Below, in pieces: positions 9,325 to 15,849 of a DNA stretch of 17,806 nucleotides. Location of the stretch: assembly GCA_963974265.1 (NCBI GenBank), contig CAXBDR010000081.1, forward strand, positions 1 through 17,806, given 5' to 3'. Below the pieces are notes generated by a model. It made no database searches. It saw only the letters and a list, made by a program, of their open reading frames with translations, and had not been told where the DNA came from. The stretch is from CAISIP01 sp963974265. GTDB lineage: Bacteria > Pseudomonadota > Gammaproteobacteria > Burkholderiales > Burkholderiaceae_C. Each line of letters begins with the position of its first letter. The first letter of the stretch is position 1. Made by a program: the position numbers and the translations under genes.

Positions 9325-9408
9325 GCGGGCTGGTCCTTGCAAAGGCGCTTTGCGCCGTTGGCGGCACGGCCCGCCGTCTTGCGCGCCGTTCGGGCTAGGA
9401 GCACGCAC

Positions 9409-11538
9409 ATGAACGCTGCGTCCGGCAGGCCGGGCGAATCCTCGTCAGCGACACGGCGCTGGGTCCTGTGGAGCGCCCTGGTGGTGCTGGTGGCGGCCTT
9501 GCTGGTGACCCTGGTCTGGCTGGCGGGACGATACGAGGCCGGTCGCCTGCAGGACCGTATCGAGCGCGATGCGGTGGAAGTGGTCGCCGATATCCGCGGC
9601 GGCATGACGCGCAATGTGCAGAGTCTGCAGGCCCTGCCGCGTTTCGATCCGCAGCACAGCGACCCCTGGACCTTGCGCGCCGGTGCGCTGTTGCGTGCGC
9701 GGCGCGAGATGCTGCGCATCGAACTGCGCGACGCGCGCATGCAGCTGCAGGCCGCGGTGGATTCGGACCTGCGCGCGGCTGTGTTCGACGCCCCGCAGCG
9801 CGAGCAGCTGGCCAGCGAGGTCGAGGCGGCCTGCCAGCAGGCTCGCGGCGCGCGCGGCCCGATCTATGCCACCAGCCCGTTCCGTGTTGCCGTCAACGGG
9901 CAACGCCAGCAATTGCTCGAGTTGTGCCTGCCGCTGGGCGGCGCCGCAGAAACCTATCTGGTCGTGACCTACGCGCTGGGCGAGGTCCTCAACGAGATGG
10001 TGGCCGAGCCATTCGCCCGCGCCTACGATGTGGCGTTTTCGGCTCTCGACGGCACGCGGGTGGCGTTCCACGGCGTCACGCGCAGCGGCAACCGGACGTT
10101 CAGCGCCCAGCACGCGCTGGACCTTCCCGGTTATGCGCTGGTGCTGCGGCTCGATAGCTGGCGCGGAACACCGGCGCTGTTCCCGAACTTCCTGACCGCC
10201 ATGGTGGTGGCGATGGCGATCGGCCTGGTCGTCGTGCTGGTGTTCCTGGGGCGCGACATGCGCCGGCGCCTGCGCGCCGAACATGAACTGGCGGACGCGC
10301 TGGCGTTTCGCAAGGCCATGGAGGACTCGCTGGTCACCGGATTGCGGGCGCGTGACCTCGATGGTCGCACCACCTATGTCAATCCGGCGTTCTGCCAGAT
10401 GGTGGGGTTCAGTGCCCAGGAACTGATACAGGCCGGCACCGCCGTGCCGTATTGGCCGGCGGAGCAATACGACGAATACCAGGAGCGGCTGCAGTCGCGG
10501 CTGCAGGGGCGCCAGCCGCCGCGCGAAGGTTTCGAATCGGTGTTCGTGCGCAAGGATGGTTCCCGTTTCCCGGTGCTGATCATCGAGGCGCCACTGATCA
10601 ATGCGCAAGGCGCGCAGACCGGCTGGATGACCGCCTTCCTCGACATCAGCGAGCAGCGCCGCATCGAGGAGATGTCGCGGGCCTCGCGCGAGCGGCTGCA
10701 GGCGACGGCCCGATTGGCCACGATCGGCGAGATGGCGTCGCTGCTGAGCCACGAGTTGAACCAGCCGCTGGCGGCCATTGCCAGTTATGCCAATGGCTCG
10801 ATCAACATGCTGCACAACGCCCTGGCTGCTCCGGCATCGCAGCGCGGCGACAACGCCGCGGTACTGCCGCCAGAAGAAACGCGGCTGGTCGAGGAAGGCC
10901 TGCACCATATCGCGGACCAGGCCCAGCGCGCCGGCAAGATCATCAAGAGCGTGCACGACTTCGTGCGCCGGCGCGAGCGGCTGCGCGAGGTGGTGCGCGT
11001 GCGCGACCTGTTCGACGCGATCCTGCCGCTGATCGAACTGCAGGCGCGCAAGCTGGGCGTGCGTTGCCATGTGCGCGCCGCGAACGATCTGCCCAGCCTG
11101 TTGTGCGATCGCACCATGGTCGAGCAGGTGTTGCTGAACCTGGCGCGCAACGCGATGCAGGCCATGGACCAGGTGCCGCATGCGCAACGGCAACTGGTGT
11201 TGCAGGCCCGGCGCGCGTCGTCGAGCGAACGCACGGCCCATGCCCAGGGCAGGCTCGAGTTGTCGGTGACCGACACCGGCACCGGCATCCCGCCCGAGGT
11301 ATCCGAGAAACTGTTCACGCCGTTTTTCACCACCAAGGACGAAGGCATGGGGCTTGGCCTGAGCCTGTGCCGCACCGTGGTCGAGCAACACGGCGGTTTC
11401 CTGGCCTACGGGCCGAACCAGCCGCAAGGCATGGTGTTCCGGTTCACGCTGCCGCTGGCACCGGCATCCGGTTCCGCGGTCGCGAATCCGGGTGTTGCAG
11501 GCGAAGCCGCCGAGGCAGCCGCGCTGGCGGCGCCATAA
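9409..11538 (+). CDS. PAS-domain membrane sensor histidine kinase, DctS/FixL-like
   Basis: This 709-residue inner-membrane sensor kinase starts at ATG 9409, with TAGGAG eight bases upstream. It is preferred to the longer in-frame start at 9337. It has a first membrane segment at residues about 18-40 and a periplasmic sensing region at about 41-260, then a second membrane segment at about 261-284. A PAS domain spans about 304-415 (SLVTGLRARDLDGRTTYVNP). The HisKA helix carries phospho-acceptor H448 in LLSHELNQPLAAI. The ATPase domain has N581 in NLARNAMQAM, D622 in TDTGTGIP and GMGLGLSLCR. The architecture, with an SLVTGLRARD-type PAS start, resembles the DctS kinase that controls C4-dicarboxylate TRAP uptake in Rhodobacter, but no transporter gene is nearby, so the ligand is unknown. 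The response regulator follows after 12 bp. The 84-bp gap before it holds only a weak GGCGC/GCGCC hairpin. Confidence 0.92.
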   Translation: MNAASGRPGESSSATRRWVLWSALVVLVAALLVTLVWLAGRYEAGRLQDRIERDAVEVVADIRGGMTRNVQSLQALPRFDPQHSDPWTLRAGALLRARREMLRIELRDARMQLQAAVDSDLRAAVFDAPQREQLASEVEAACQQARGARGPIYATSPFRVAVNGQRQQLLELCLPLGGAAETYLVVTYALGEVLNEMVAEPFARAYDVAFSALDGTRVAFHGVTRSGNRTFSAQHALDLPGYALVLRLDSWRGTPALFPNFLTAMVVAMAIGLVVVLVFLGRDMRRRLRAEHELADALAFRKAMEDSLVTGLRARDLDGRTTYVNPAFCQMVGFSAQELIQAGTAVPYWPAEQYDEYQERLQSRLQGRQPPREGFESVFVRKDGSRFPVLIIEAPLINAQGAQTGWMTAFLDISEQRRIEEMSRASRERLQATARLATIGEMASLLSHELNQPLAAIASYANGSINMLHNALAAPASQRGDNAAVLPPEETRLVEEGLHHIADQAQRAGKIIKSVHDFVRRRERLREVVRVRDLFDAILPLIELQARKLGVRCHVRAANDLPSLLCDRTMVEQVLLNLARNAMQAMDQVPHAQRQLVLQARRASSSERTAHAQGRLELSVTDTGTGIPPEVSEKLFTPFFTTKDEGMGLGLSLCRTVVEQHGGFLAYGPNQPQGMVFRFTLPLAPASGSAVANPGVAGEAAEAAALAAP

Positions 11539-11550
11539 GACAATACGGCC

Positions 11551-12177
11551 ATGCAACCGACCCACGACGCGACCGTCTTCATCGTCGACGACGACGCCAG
11601 TGTGCGCTCCGGCCTGGCCTGGCTGCTGCGTTCGCGCGGCCTGCCGAGCCAGGCCTTCGACGGCGCGCAGGCCTTCGACGCCATGCTGGCCGCGGGGTAT
11701 CGTCAATCGCATGCCTGCTGTCTGTTGCTCGACGTGCGCATGCCGGTCATGAGTGGCCTGGCCTTGTTCGAGCGCATGATCGAGCGCGGCCTGTGTCAGG
11801 CAATGCCGGTGATCTTCCTGACCGGGCACGCCGACCTGCCGACCGCGGTGGACGCGGTCAAGCGCGGGGCGTTCGACTTCTGCGAGAAACCGGTCTCCGA
11901 CAACGCCCTGGTCGATCGCATCGAGCTGGCGCTGGGCCAGTCGGCGCGGGTGCTGCAGCAGCAGGCGCAGCGCGAGGCAATCGAGCGCATGCTGGCCGGA
12001 TTGACCGAGCGCGAACATGCGGTCATGCGCCTGATGCTCGATGGCCTGCCGAACAAGCTAATCGCCGACCAGCTCCAGATCAGCGTGCGCACGGTCGAGG
12101 TCCACCGGGCGCGGGTGTTCGACAAGATGAAGGTCAAGTCTGCGGTCGAACTGGCCAATGCGCTGCAGACGCGCTGA
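11551..12177 (+). CDS. FixJ/LuxR-family response regulator
   Basis: This 208-residue two-component response regulator is the presumed partner of the preceding kinase. The receiver domain has the acidic pair at D13-D14 (FIVDDDAS), phospho-acceptor D61 in LLLDVRMP, T91 in FLTGHAD and K113 in CEKPVSDN. The output domain at about 150-205 is a LuxR-type helix-turn-helix, with LTEREHAVMRLMLDG, NKLIADQLQISVRTVEVHRA and VFDKMKVKSAVELA. All switch residues are present, so it should be a functional transcription factor. It begins 12 bp after the kinase stop without an obvious Shine-Dalgarno, which suggests translational coupling. Its targets are not evident from this window. It is convergent with the small membrane-protein gene, 38 bp further on. 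Confidence 0.94.
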   Translation: MQPTHDATVFIVDDDASVRSGLAWLLRSRGLPSQAFDGAQAFDAMLAAGYRQSHACCLLLDVRMPVMSGLALFERMIERGLCQAMPVIFLTGHADLPTAVDAVKRGAFDFCEKPVSDNALVDRIELALGQSARVLQQQAQREAIERMLAGLTEREHAVMRLMLDGLPNKLIADQLQISVRTVEVHRARVFDKMKVKSAVELANALQTR

Positions 12178-12215
12178 GCCGGTGCGCTTGCGCCGCGGAC
12201 CGTGCCCGTCGGGGC

Positions 12216-12389
12216 TCAGTTGCCTGGACCGGACGGCGGCGTGTCGCGGCCCCTGGACGGTGGTGGCAGGGGTTTCGCTTCGTCGGTCTCGGGCAGTTCG
12301 CCGCCCTTGCGACCCGAGAACATGGTCCACCAGACGATCAGCACCAGCAGCAGCAGCGCCACCAGGGCTTCAAGCAAAATAAGCACCAT
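12216..12389 (-). CDS. Small single-span membrane protein, 57 aa, function unknown
   Basis: Read directly on the minus strand, an ATG at 12389-12387 opens a 57-codon frame ending in TGA at 12218-12216. A strong AGGAG (12401-12397 on the minus strand) sits seven bases before the ATG. The peptide starts MVLILLEALVALLLLVLIVW, then WTMFSGRKGGELPETDE, and ends in a proline-rich polar tail. That is a membrane helix at about residues 2-24, then a basic turn and a hydrophilic tail about 30 residues long. I do not recognise a family. Its ATG overlaps the divergent mltA ATG within the palindromic CATG, so its promoter must lie inside mltA. A TACAAT -10-like hexamer on the minus strand (12441-12436), about 47 bp upstream, is a candidate, but no good -35 accompanies it. 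The frame's hydrophobicity, stop placement and ribosome-binding site support it being real, although mltA then lacks a comparable site. Confidence 0.68.
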   Translation of the reverse strand: MVLILLEALVALLLLVLIVWWTMFSGRKGGELPETDEAKPLPPPSRGRDTPPSGPGN

Positions 12390-13605
12390 GTATCAACTCC
12401 TGCGCCGTGGCGCGTTTGCACTCGCCTGTGTCGGCATTGTAGAAATGCTGGCGGCCTGCGCGACGCCATCGCCCGAGCCGGCGGCTCCGGTGACGCCGCC
12501 GAGCGCGACGGCCGTGCCGTCATCCGTGCCCGCGGCCGTACCCGAGGCCGTGCCGCTGCCGCCGCTATCGGCGCCGATCGCCGATGATGTCGCGCAGTTG
12601 CCGCCGGTGCGGCTGCAGGCCCGCAGCCGCTGGATACCGGTGCGCTGGGCCGAATTGCCCGGTTTCTCCGACGATGCGCTGCACGAAGCCTGGAACGCCT
12701 GGCTCAAGAGCTGTGAACGGCCCGGCCCGGTGTTTGCCGCGTTGTGCCCGGATGTGCGCCTGCTCAGCCTGGCCTCGCGCGAGCAGCAGCAGCGCTGGAT
12801 GATGCAGCGCCTGCAGCCGTACCGGATCGAGCCCTTGTCCGGCGGTGGAGGCGACGGCCTGCTGACCGCCTATTACGAGCCGGTGCTGCAGGCTTCGCGC
12901 CAGCGCCAGGGCGAATTCGACGTTCCGCTGTACCGTCCGCCGGAGCGGCTTGCCGCGCGCAAGCCGTGGTTCACGCGCAAGGAAATGGAGACCCTGCCCG
13001 AGGCGCTGGCGGCCTTGCGCGGGCAGGAGATCGCCTGGCTGGCCAATCCGGTCGATGCCTTGTTGTTGCAGATCCAGGGCTCGGGACGCCTGCAGATGCG
13101 CGAACCCGATGGCCAGCAGCGCATGGTGCGCCTGGCCTATGCGGCCACCAACGACCAGCCGTATGGCAGCGTCGGGCGCTGGTTGCTCGACCAGCAGCAG
13201 GTGCGCGAAGCCTCGTGGCCGTCGATCCGCAACTGGGTGTCGCTCAATCCGCACCGGGTCAACGAGATGTTGTGGAGCAACCCGCGTACCGTGTTTTTCC
13301 GTGAGGAACCCTTGTCGGAGTTCGATGCAGGGTTCGGTCCGCGCGGCGCCCAGGGCGTGCCGCTCACCCCCGGTCGATCGATTGCGGTCGACCCGGGCAG
13401 CATTCCCTACGGAACGCCGGTCTGGTTGTCCACCAGCGGTCCGGTGTTGAAGCTGCAGCGCCTGGTGCTGGCGCAGGACACCGGCAGCGCCATCGTCGGC
13501 GCGGTACGGGCCGACTATTTTGTCGGCTGGGGAGACCAGGCCGGCGAAATCGCCGGGCGGCTCAAGCAGCCCTTGCAATTGTGGGCCTTGTGGCCCAAGC
13601 CCTGA
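12388..13605 (+). CDS. mltA: Membrane-bound lytic murein transglycosylase A (MltA)
   Basis: This 405-residue outer-membrane lipoprotein cleaves the MurNAc-GlcNAc bond of peptidoglycan, leaving 1,6-anhydro ends. The start at 12388 gives a clean lipoprotein signal, MYQLLRRGAFALACVGIVEM followed by LAAC with lipidated C24, so the much longer in-frame start at 12202 is rejected. Residues 25-70 are a Pro/Ala-rich linker. The MltA domain shows GGGGDGLLTAYYEP at 152-165 and LLLQIQGSGRLQM near 226-236. The C-terminal 3D domain has its aspartates at D335 (AVDPGSIPYGTPVWL), D364 (AQDTGSAIVG) and D376 (RADYFVGWG). D364 corresponds to the catalytic Asp of the family. No strong Shine-Dalgarno is visible before the ATG. 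The stop is 25 bp from the end of the convergent Lrp-type gene. Confidence 0.96.
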   Translation: MYQLLRRGAFALACVGIVEMLAACATPSPEPAAPVTPPSATAVPSSVPAAVPEAVPLPPLSAPIADDVAQLPPVRLQARSRWIPVRWAELPGFSDDALHEAWNAWLKSCERPGPVFAALCPDVRLLSLASREQQQRWMMQRLQPYRIEPLSGGGGDGLLTAYYEPVLQASRQRQGEFDVPLYRPPERLAARKPWFTRKEMETLPEALAALRGQEIAWLANPVDALLLQIQGSGRLQMREPDGQQRMVRLAYAATNDQPYGSVGRWLLDQQQVREASWPSIRNWVSLNPHRVNEMLWSNPRTVFFREEPLSEFDAGFGPRGAQGVPLTPGRSIAVDPGSIPYGTPVWLSTSGPVLKLQRLVLAQDTGSAIVGAVRADYFVGWGDQAGEIAGRLKQPLQLWALWPKP

Positions 13606-13630
13606 GCCGAACCACCAACGCGAACGGGCC

Positions 13631-14164
13631 TCAGCGCCGGCGAGTGGTTCCCCGGGATGTCACCGCGCCGGAACGGGTTGCGCCCGCACGGGGACCGAGA
13701 TGGCCCAGCGGCAGGCTGCTGCTGTTCTTGACCTCGCCAAGCGAAAAGCTGGTGCGCAGGTCCTTCACGTTGGGCAGTGCGATCAACCGTTCCAGCGCAA
13801 AACGCGAAAAGCTGTCCAGGTCCTGCTCGACGACCTGCAGTTCGAACGAGCCGTCGCCGCTGATGTAGTGGCAGGCCACGACCTGGGGCAGGGCGGCCAC
13901 CGCGCGTTCGAGTTCCCGGATGCTCGCAGCGGTATTGCGTTCCGCGAACAGGCGCACGAAGGCCATCACGCCCAGGCCGATTTTCTGGCGGTTGATCTCG
14001 GCACGGTAGCCGACGATGAAGCCGCCCTCCTCCAGCGCCCGGACGCGGCGCCAGCAGGGTGCGGCGCTCAGGCCCACGCGCTGCGCAAGTTCTGCATTGG
14101 TGAGCCGGCCCTCGGCCTGCAACTCGTGCAGGATGGCGATGTCGTACTTGTCCAGTGTTTCCAT
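13631..14164 (-). CDS. Lrp/AsnC family transcriptional regulator
   Basis: This is a 177-residue DNA-binding regulator. The N-terminal winged helix-turn-helix at residues 1-60 (METLDKYDIAILHELQAEGR, LTNAELAQRVGLSAAPCWRR) is followed by the RAM/ligand-binding domain at about 65-150 (VVACHYISGDGSFELQVV, then RTSFSLGEVKNSS). The start at 14164 matches the family's usual beginning. An upstream in-frame ATG at 14230 would add 22 residues coded by AT-rich, promoter-like DNA and is rejected. About 24 residues after the usual family end (LPL near 151-153) form an unusual Gly/Arg/Thr-rich tail. The gene is divergent from the indolepyruvate oxidoreductase gene, 137 bp apart, so it probably controls that gene and itself. 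An amino acid or aryl-pyruvate effector is inference. No Shine-Dalgarno is visible before the ATG. Confidence 0.94.
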   Translation of the reverse strand: METLDKYDIAILHELQAEGRLTNAELAQRVGLSAAPCWRRVRALEEGGFIVGYRAEINRQKIGLGVMAFVRLFAERNTAASIRELERAVAALPQVVACHYISGDGSFELQVVEQDLDSFSRFALERLIALPNVKDLRTSFSLGEVKNSSSLPLGHLGPRAGATRSGAVTSRGTTRRR

Positions 14165-14178
14165 GAATCGCTGTTTGG

Positions 14179-14193
14179 AGAAAGATCCTTTCT
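14179..14193. promoter_or_regulatory. Perfect-arm palindrome, candidate operator for the Lrp-type regulator
   Basis: AGAAAG-ATC-CTTTCT has two perfect 6-bp arms around a 3-bp centre. It lies 14 bp upstream of the lrp-like ATG in the 137-bp divergent intergenic region, which is AT-rich compared with its surroundings. The size (15 bp, two-fold symmetric) suits an Lrp/AsnC-family dimer site, though it does not match the E. coli Lrp consensus closely. On the minus strand a weak TTTCCA-17-CATAAG promoter-like pair lies just upstream, placing the palindrome at the start of that transcript. The operator role is inferred. Confidence 0.4.
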
Positions 14194-14223
14194 TATGGTA
14201 GTGGAAAACCGGCATGGAAAGAA

Positions 14224-14252
14224 AAGACATATCGGCGCATCGGTCCTACACT
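14224..14252 (+). promoter_or_regulatory. Candidate sigma70-type promoter of the indolepyruvate oxidoreductase gene
   Basis: AAGACA (14224-14229) and TACACT (14247-14252) are separated by 17 bp and each match four of six consensus positions. They lie about 50 bp upstream of the ATG at 14302. A GAGGAG ribosome-binding site is at 14285-14290, 11 bases before the start. The match is weak and was found by eye. Confidence 0.25.
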
Positions 14253-14301
14253 TTGCCGTCGTACCCGTGAACCCTTCCCATCCCGAGGAGTCCTGCCTGC
14301 C

Positions 14302-15849
14302 ATGAATGCACCGCTACCCGAACACATCCGCAAGGCACTGGAGACCGTCACGCTCGACGACAAATATTCCCTGGACTACGGCCGCGCCTTCATGAGCGGC
14401 GTGCAGGCGCTGGTCAAGTTGCCGATGCTGCAGCGCCAGCGCGATGCGCTGGCCGGCAAGAACACGGCCGGTTTCATCAGCGGTTATCGGGGCTCGCCCC
14501 TGGGGGGGTACGACCAGGCGCTGGTCAAGGCCGCGAAGTACCTCAAGGCGCAGAACATCGTGTTCCAGCCCGGCGTCAACGAGGAGCTGGCGGCCACCGC
14601 CTTGTGGGGCACGCAGCAGCTGGGGTTTGCGCCGCCGGGCACGAACCGTTTCGATGGCGTGTTCGGCATCTGGTACGGCAAGGGGCCGGGGGTGGACCGT
14701 ACCTCGGACGTGTTCAAGCATGCCAACATGGCTGGCACCACGCCCTGGGGCGGCGTCATTGCCGTGGCCGGCGACGACCATGTGTCCAAGAGCTCGACCG
14801 CCGCGCACCAGAGCGACCACATCTTCAAGGCCTGCGGCTTGCCGGTGTTTTTCCCGGCCAACGTGCAGGAAATCCTCGACCTGGGCATCCATGCGTTCGC
14901 GATGAGCCGTTTCTCGGGTGTCTGGGCCGGCATGAAGACGATCCAGGAGATCGTCGAGTCCAGCGCCACCGCGATGATCGACCCGGAGCGGGTGCAGATC
15001 GTGATGCCGACCGATTTCGACATGCCGCCCGGTGGCGTGCACATCCGCTGGCCCGACCATGCGCTGGAGCAGGAGGCGCGCCTGTTCGACACCAAGTGGT
15101 ATGCGGCGCTGGCCTATATCCGGGCCAACCGGCTGAACTACAACGCCATCGAAGGCCCGAACGACCGCTTCGGCATCATCGCCAGCGGCAAGGCCTACAA
15201 CGACACGCGCCAGGCATTGATCGACCTGGGGCTGGACGACGCGACCTGCCGGCGCATCGGCATCCGGCTGCACAAGGTCGGCGTGGTCTGGCCGCTGGAG
15301 GCGCAACTCACGCGCGACTTCGCCACCGGGTTGCAGGAGATCCTGGTGGTCGAGGAAAAACGCCAGGTCATCGAATACCAGCTCAAGGAAGAGCTCTACA
15401 ACTGGCGCGCCGACGTGCGGCCCAACATCTACGGCAAGTTCAACGAGGTCGAAGGCGACTTCTCGGGCGGCGAATGGTCGATGCCCAATCCCAGCGCCAA
15501 CACGCTGCTGCGGGCCAAGGCCGACCTGTCACCGGCATTGATCGCCCATGCGATCGCTGATTGCCCGAGCCATTGCCGAGCGTGTCACCAAGATGGGGCT
15601 GGACGCCGACATGCAGGCCCGCATCGATGCGCAGATGGCCATCCTGCAGGCCAAGGAGCAGGCGATGCAGGTGCTCGAGCTCGGTGGCGTCAAGGGAGCG
15701 GACCGCCAGCCCTGGTTCTGCTCGGGTTGCCCGCACAACACCAGCACCAAGGTGCCCGAGGGTTCCCGCGCGATGGCCGGCATCGGTTGCCACTTCATGG
15801 CCACCTGGATGGACCGCGCCACCATCGGCTTCACGCAGATGGGCGGTGA
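14302..15849 (+). pseudogene. Indolepyruvate ferredoxin oxidoreductase, N-terminal part, frameshifted
   Basis: This frame encodes the N-terminal portion of a large fused IorA/IorB-type enzyme that oxidatively decarboxylates indolepyruvate or other aryl-pyruvates to aryl-acetyl-CoA, passing electrons to ferredoxin. Family-like sequence runs from residue 1 to about 415, including GFISGYRGSPLGGYDQALVK, FQPGVNEELAATALWGTQQL, GVFGIWYGKGPGVDRTSDVF and AVAGDDHVSKSSTAAHQSDH. These belong to the thiamine-diphosphate-dependent alpha-part. From about base 15560 the frame turns into unrelated arginine/histidine-rich peptide up to the stop at 15849, while the family sequence continues in the +1 frame. Thus the last 95 or so residues are out-of-frame. 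The start at 14302 has GAGGAG 11 bases upstream. The gene is divergent from the Lrp-type regulator. It may be a real broken gene or an assembly/sequence error, in which case both parts form one enzyme. Confidence 0.88.
15538..15575 (+). repeat. 19-nt imperfect tandem duplication at the frameshift
   Basis: TTGATCGCCCATGCGATCG (15538-15556) is followed directly by CTGATTGCCCGAGCCATTG (15557-15575), identical at 13 of 19 positions. Read in their own frames, the copies give LIAHAI and LIARAI. Four of the six mismatched bases are synonymous and the other two fall in one codon (His/Arg). Nineteen bases is six codons plus one, so removing one copy exactly restores the reading frame as PALIARAIAERVTKMG. 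The first copy also contains a GATCGC/GCGATC inverted repeat. Confidence 0.8.

Noticed and set aside
9338..9358. GGCGC-TTT-GCGCC hairpin after the hydrolase gene as a terminator
   Set aside because: Short stem without a T tract. Such matches are common by chance in GC-rich sequence.
9337..9408. 24-residue N-terminal extension of the sensor kinase
   Set aside because: The ATG at 9409 has a well-placed TAGGAG and gives a normal N-terminus before the first membrane helix.
9445..12018. An 857-codon minus-strand open frame opposite the kinase and response regulator
   Set aside because: It crosses two well-supported genes and their junction. Gln/His/Arg-rich low-information peptide, hence a shadow.
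12178..12215. Hairpin GGTGC-GCTT-GCGCC between the response regulator and the small gene as a terminator
   Set aside because: The stem is only five pairs with a wobble, and no run of T follows on either strand.
12343..12360. CAG/CTG-rich run as a microsatellite
   Set aside because: It is simply the leucine/valine-rich membrane helix codons of the minus-strand small protein.
12202..12387. N-terminal extension of MltA from an upstream in-frame ATG
   Set aside because: It would bury the clear lipoprotein signal peptide and LAAC lipobox inside the protein, and the region is better explained by the minus-strand small membrane protein.
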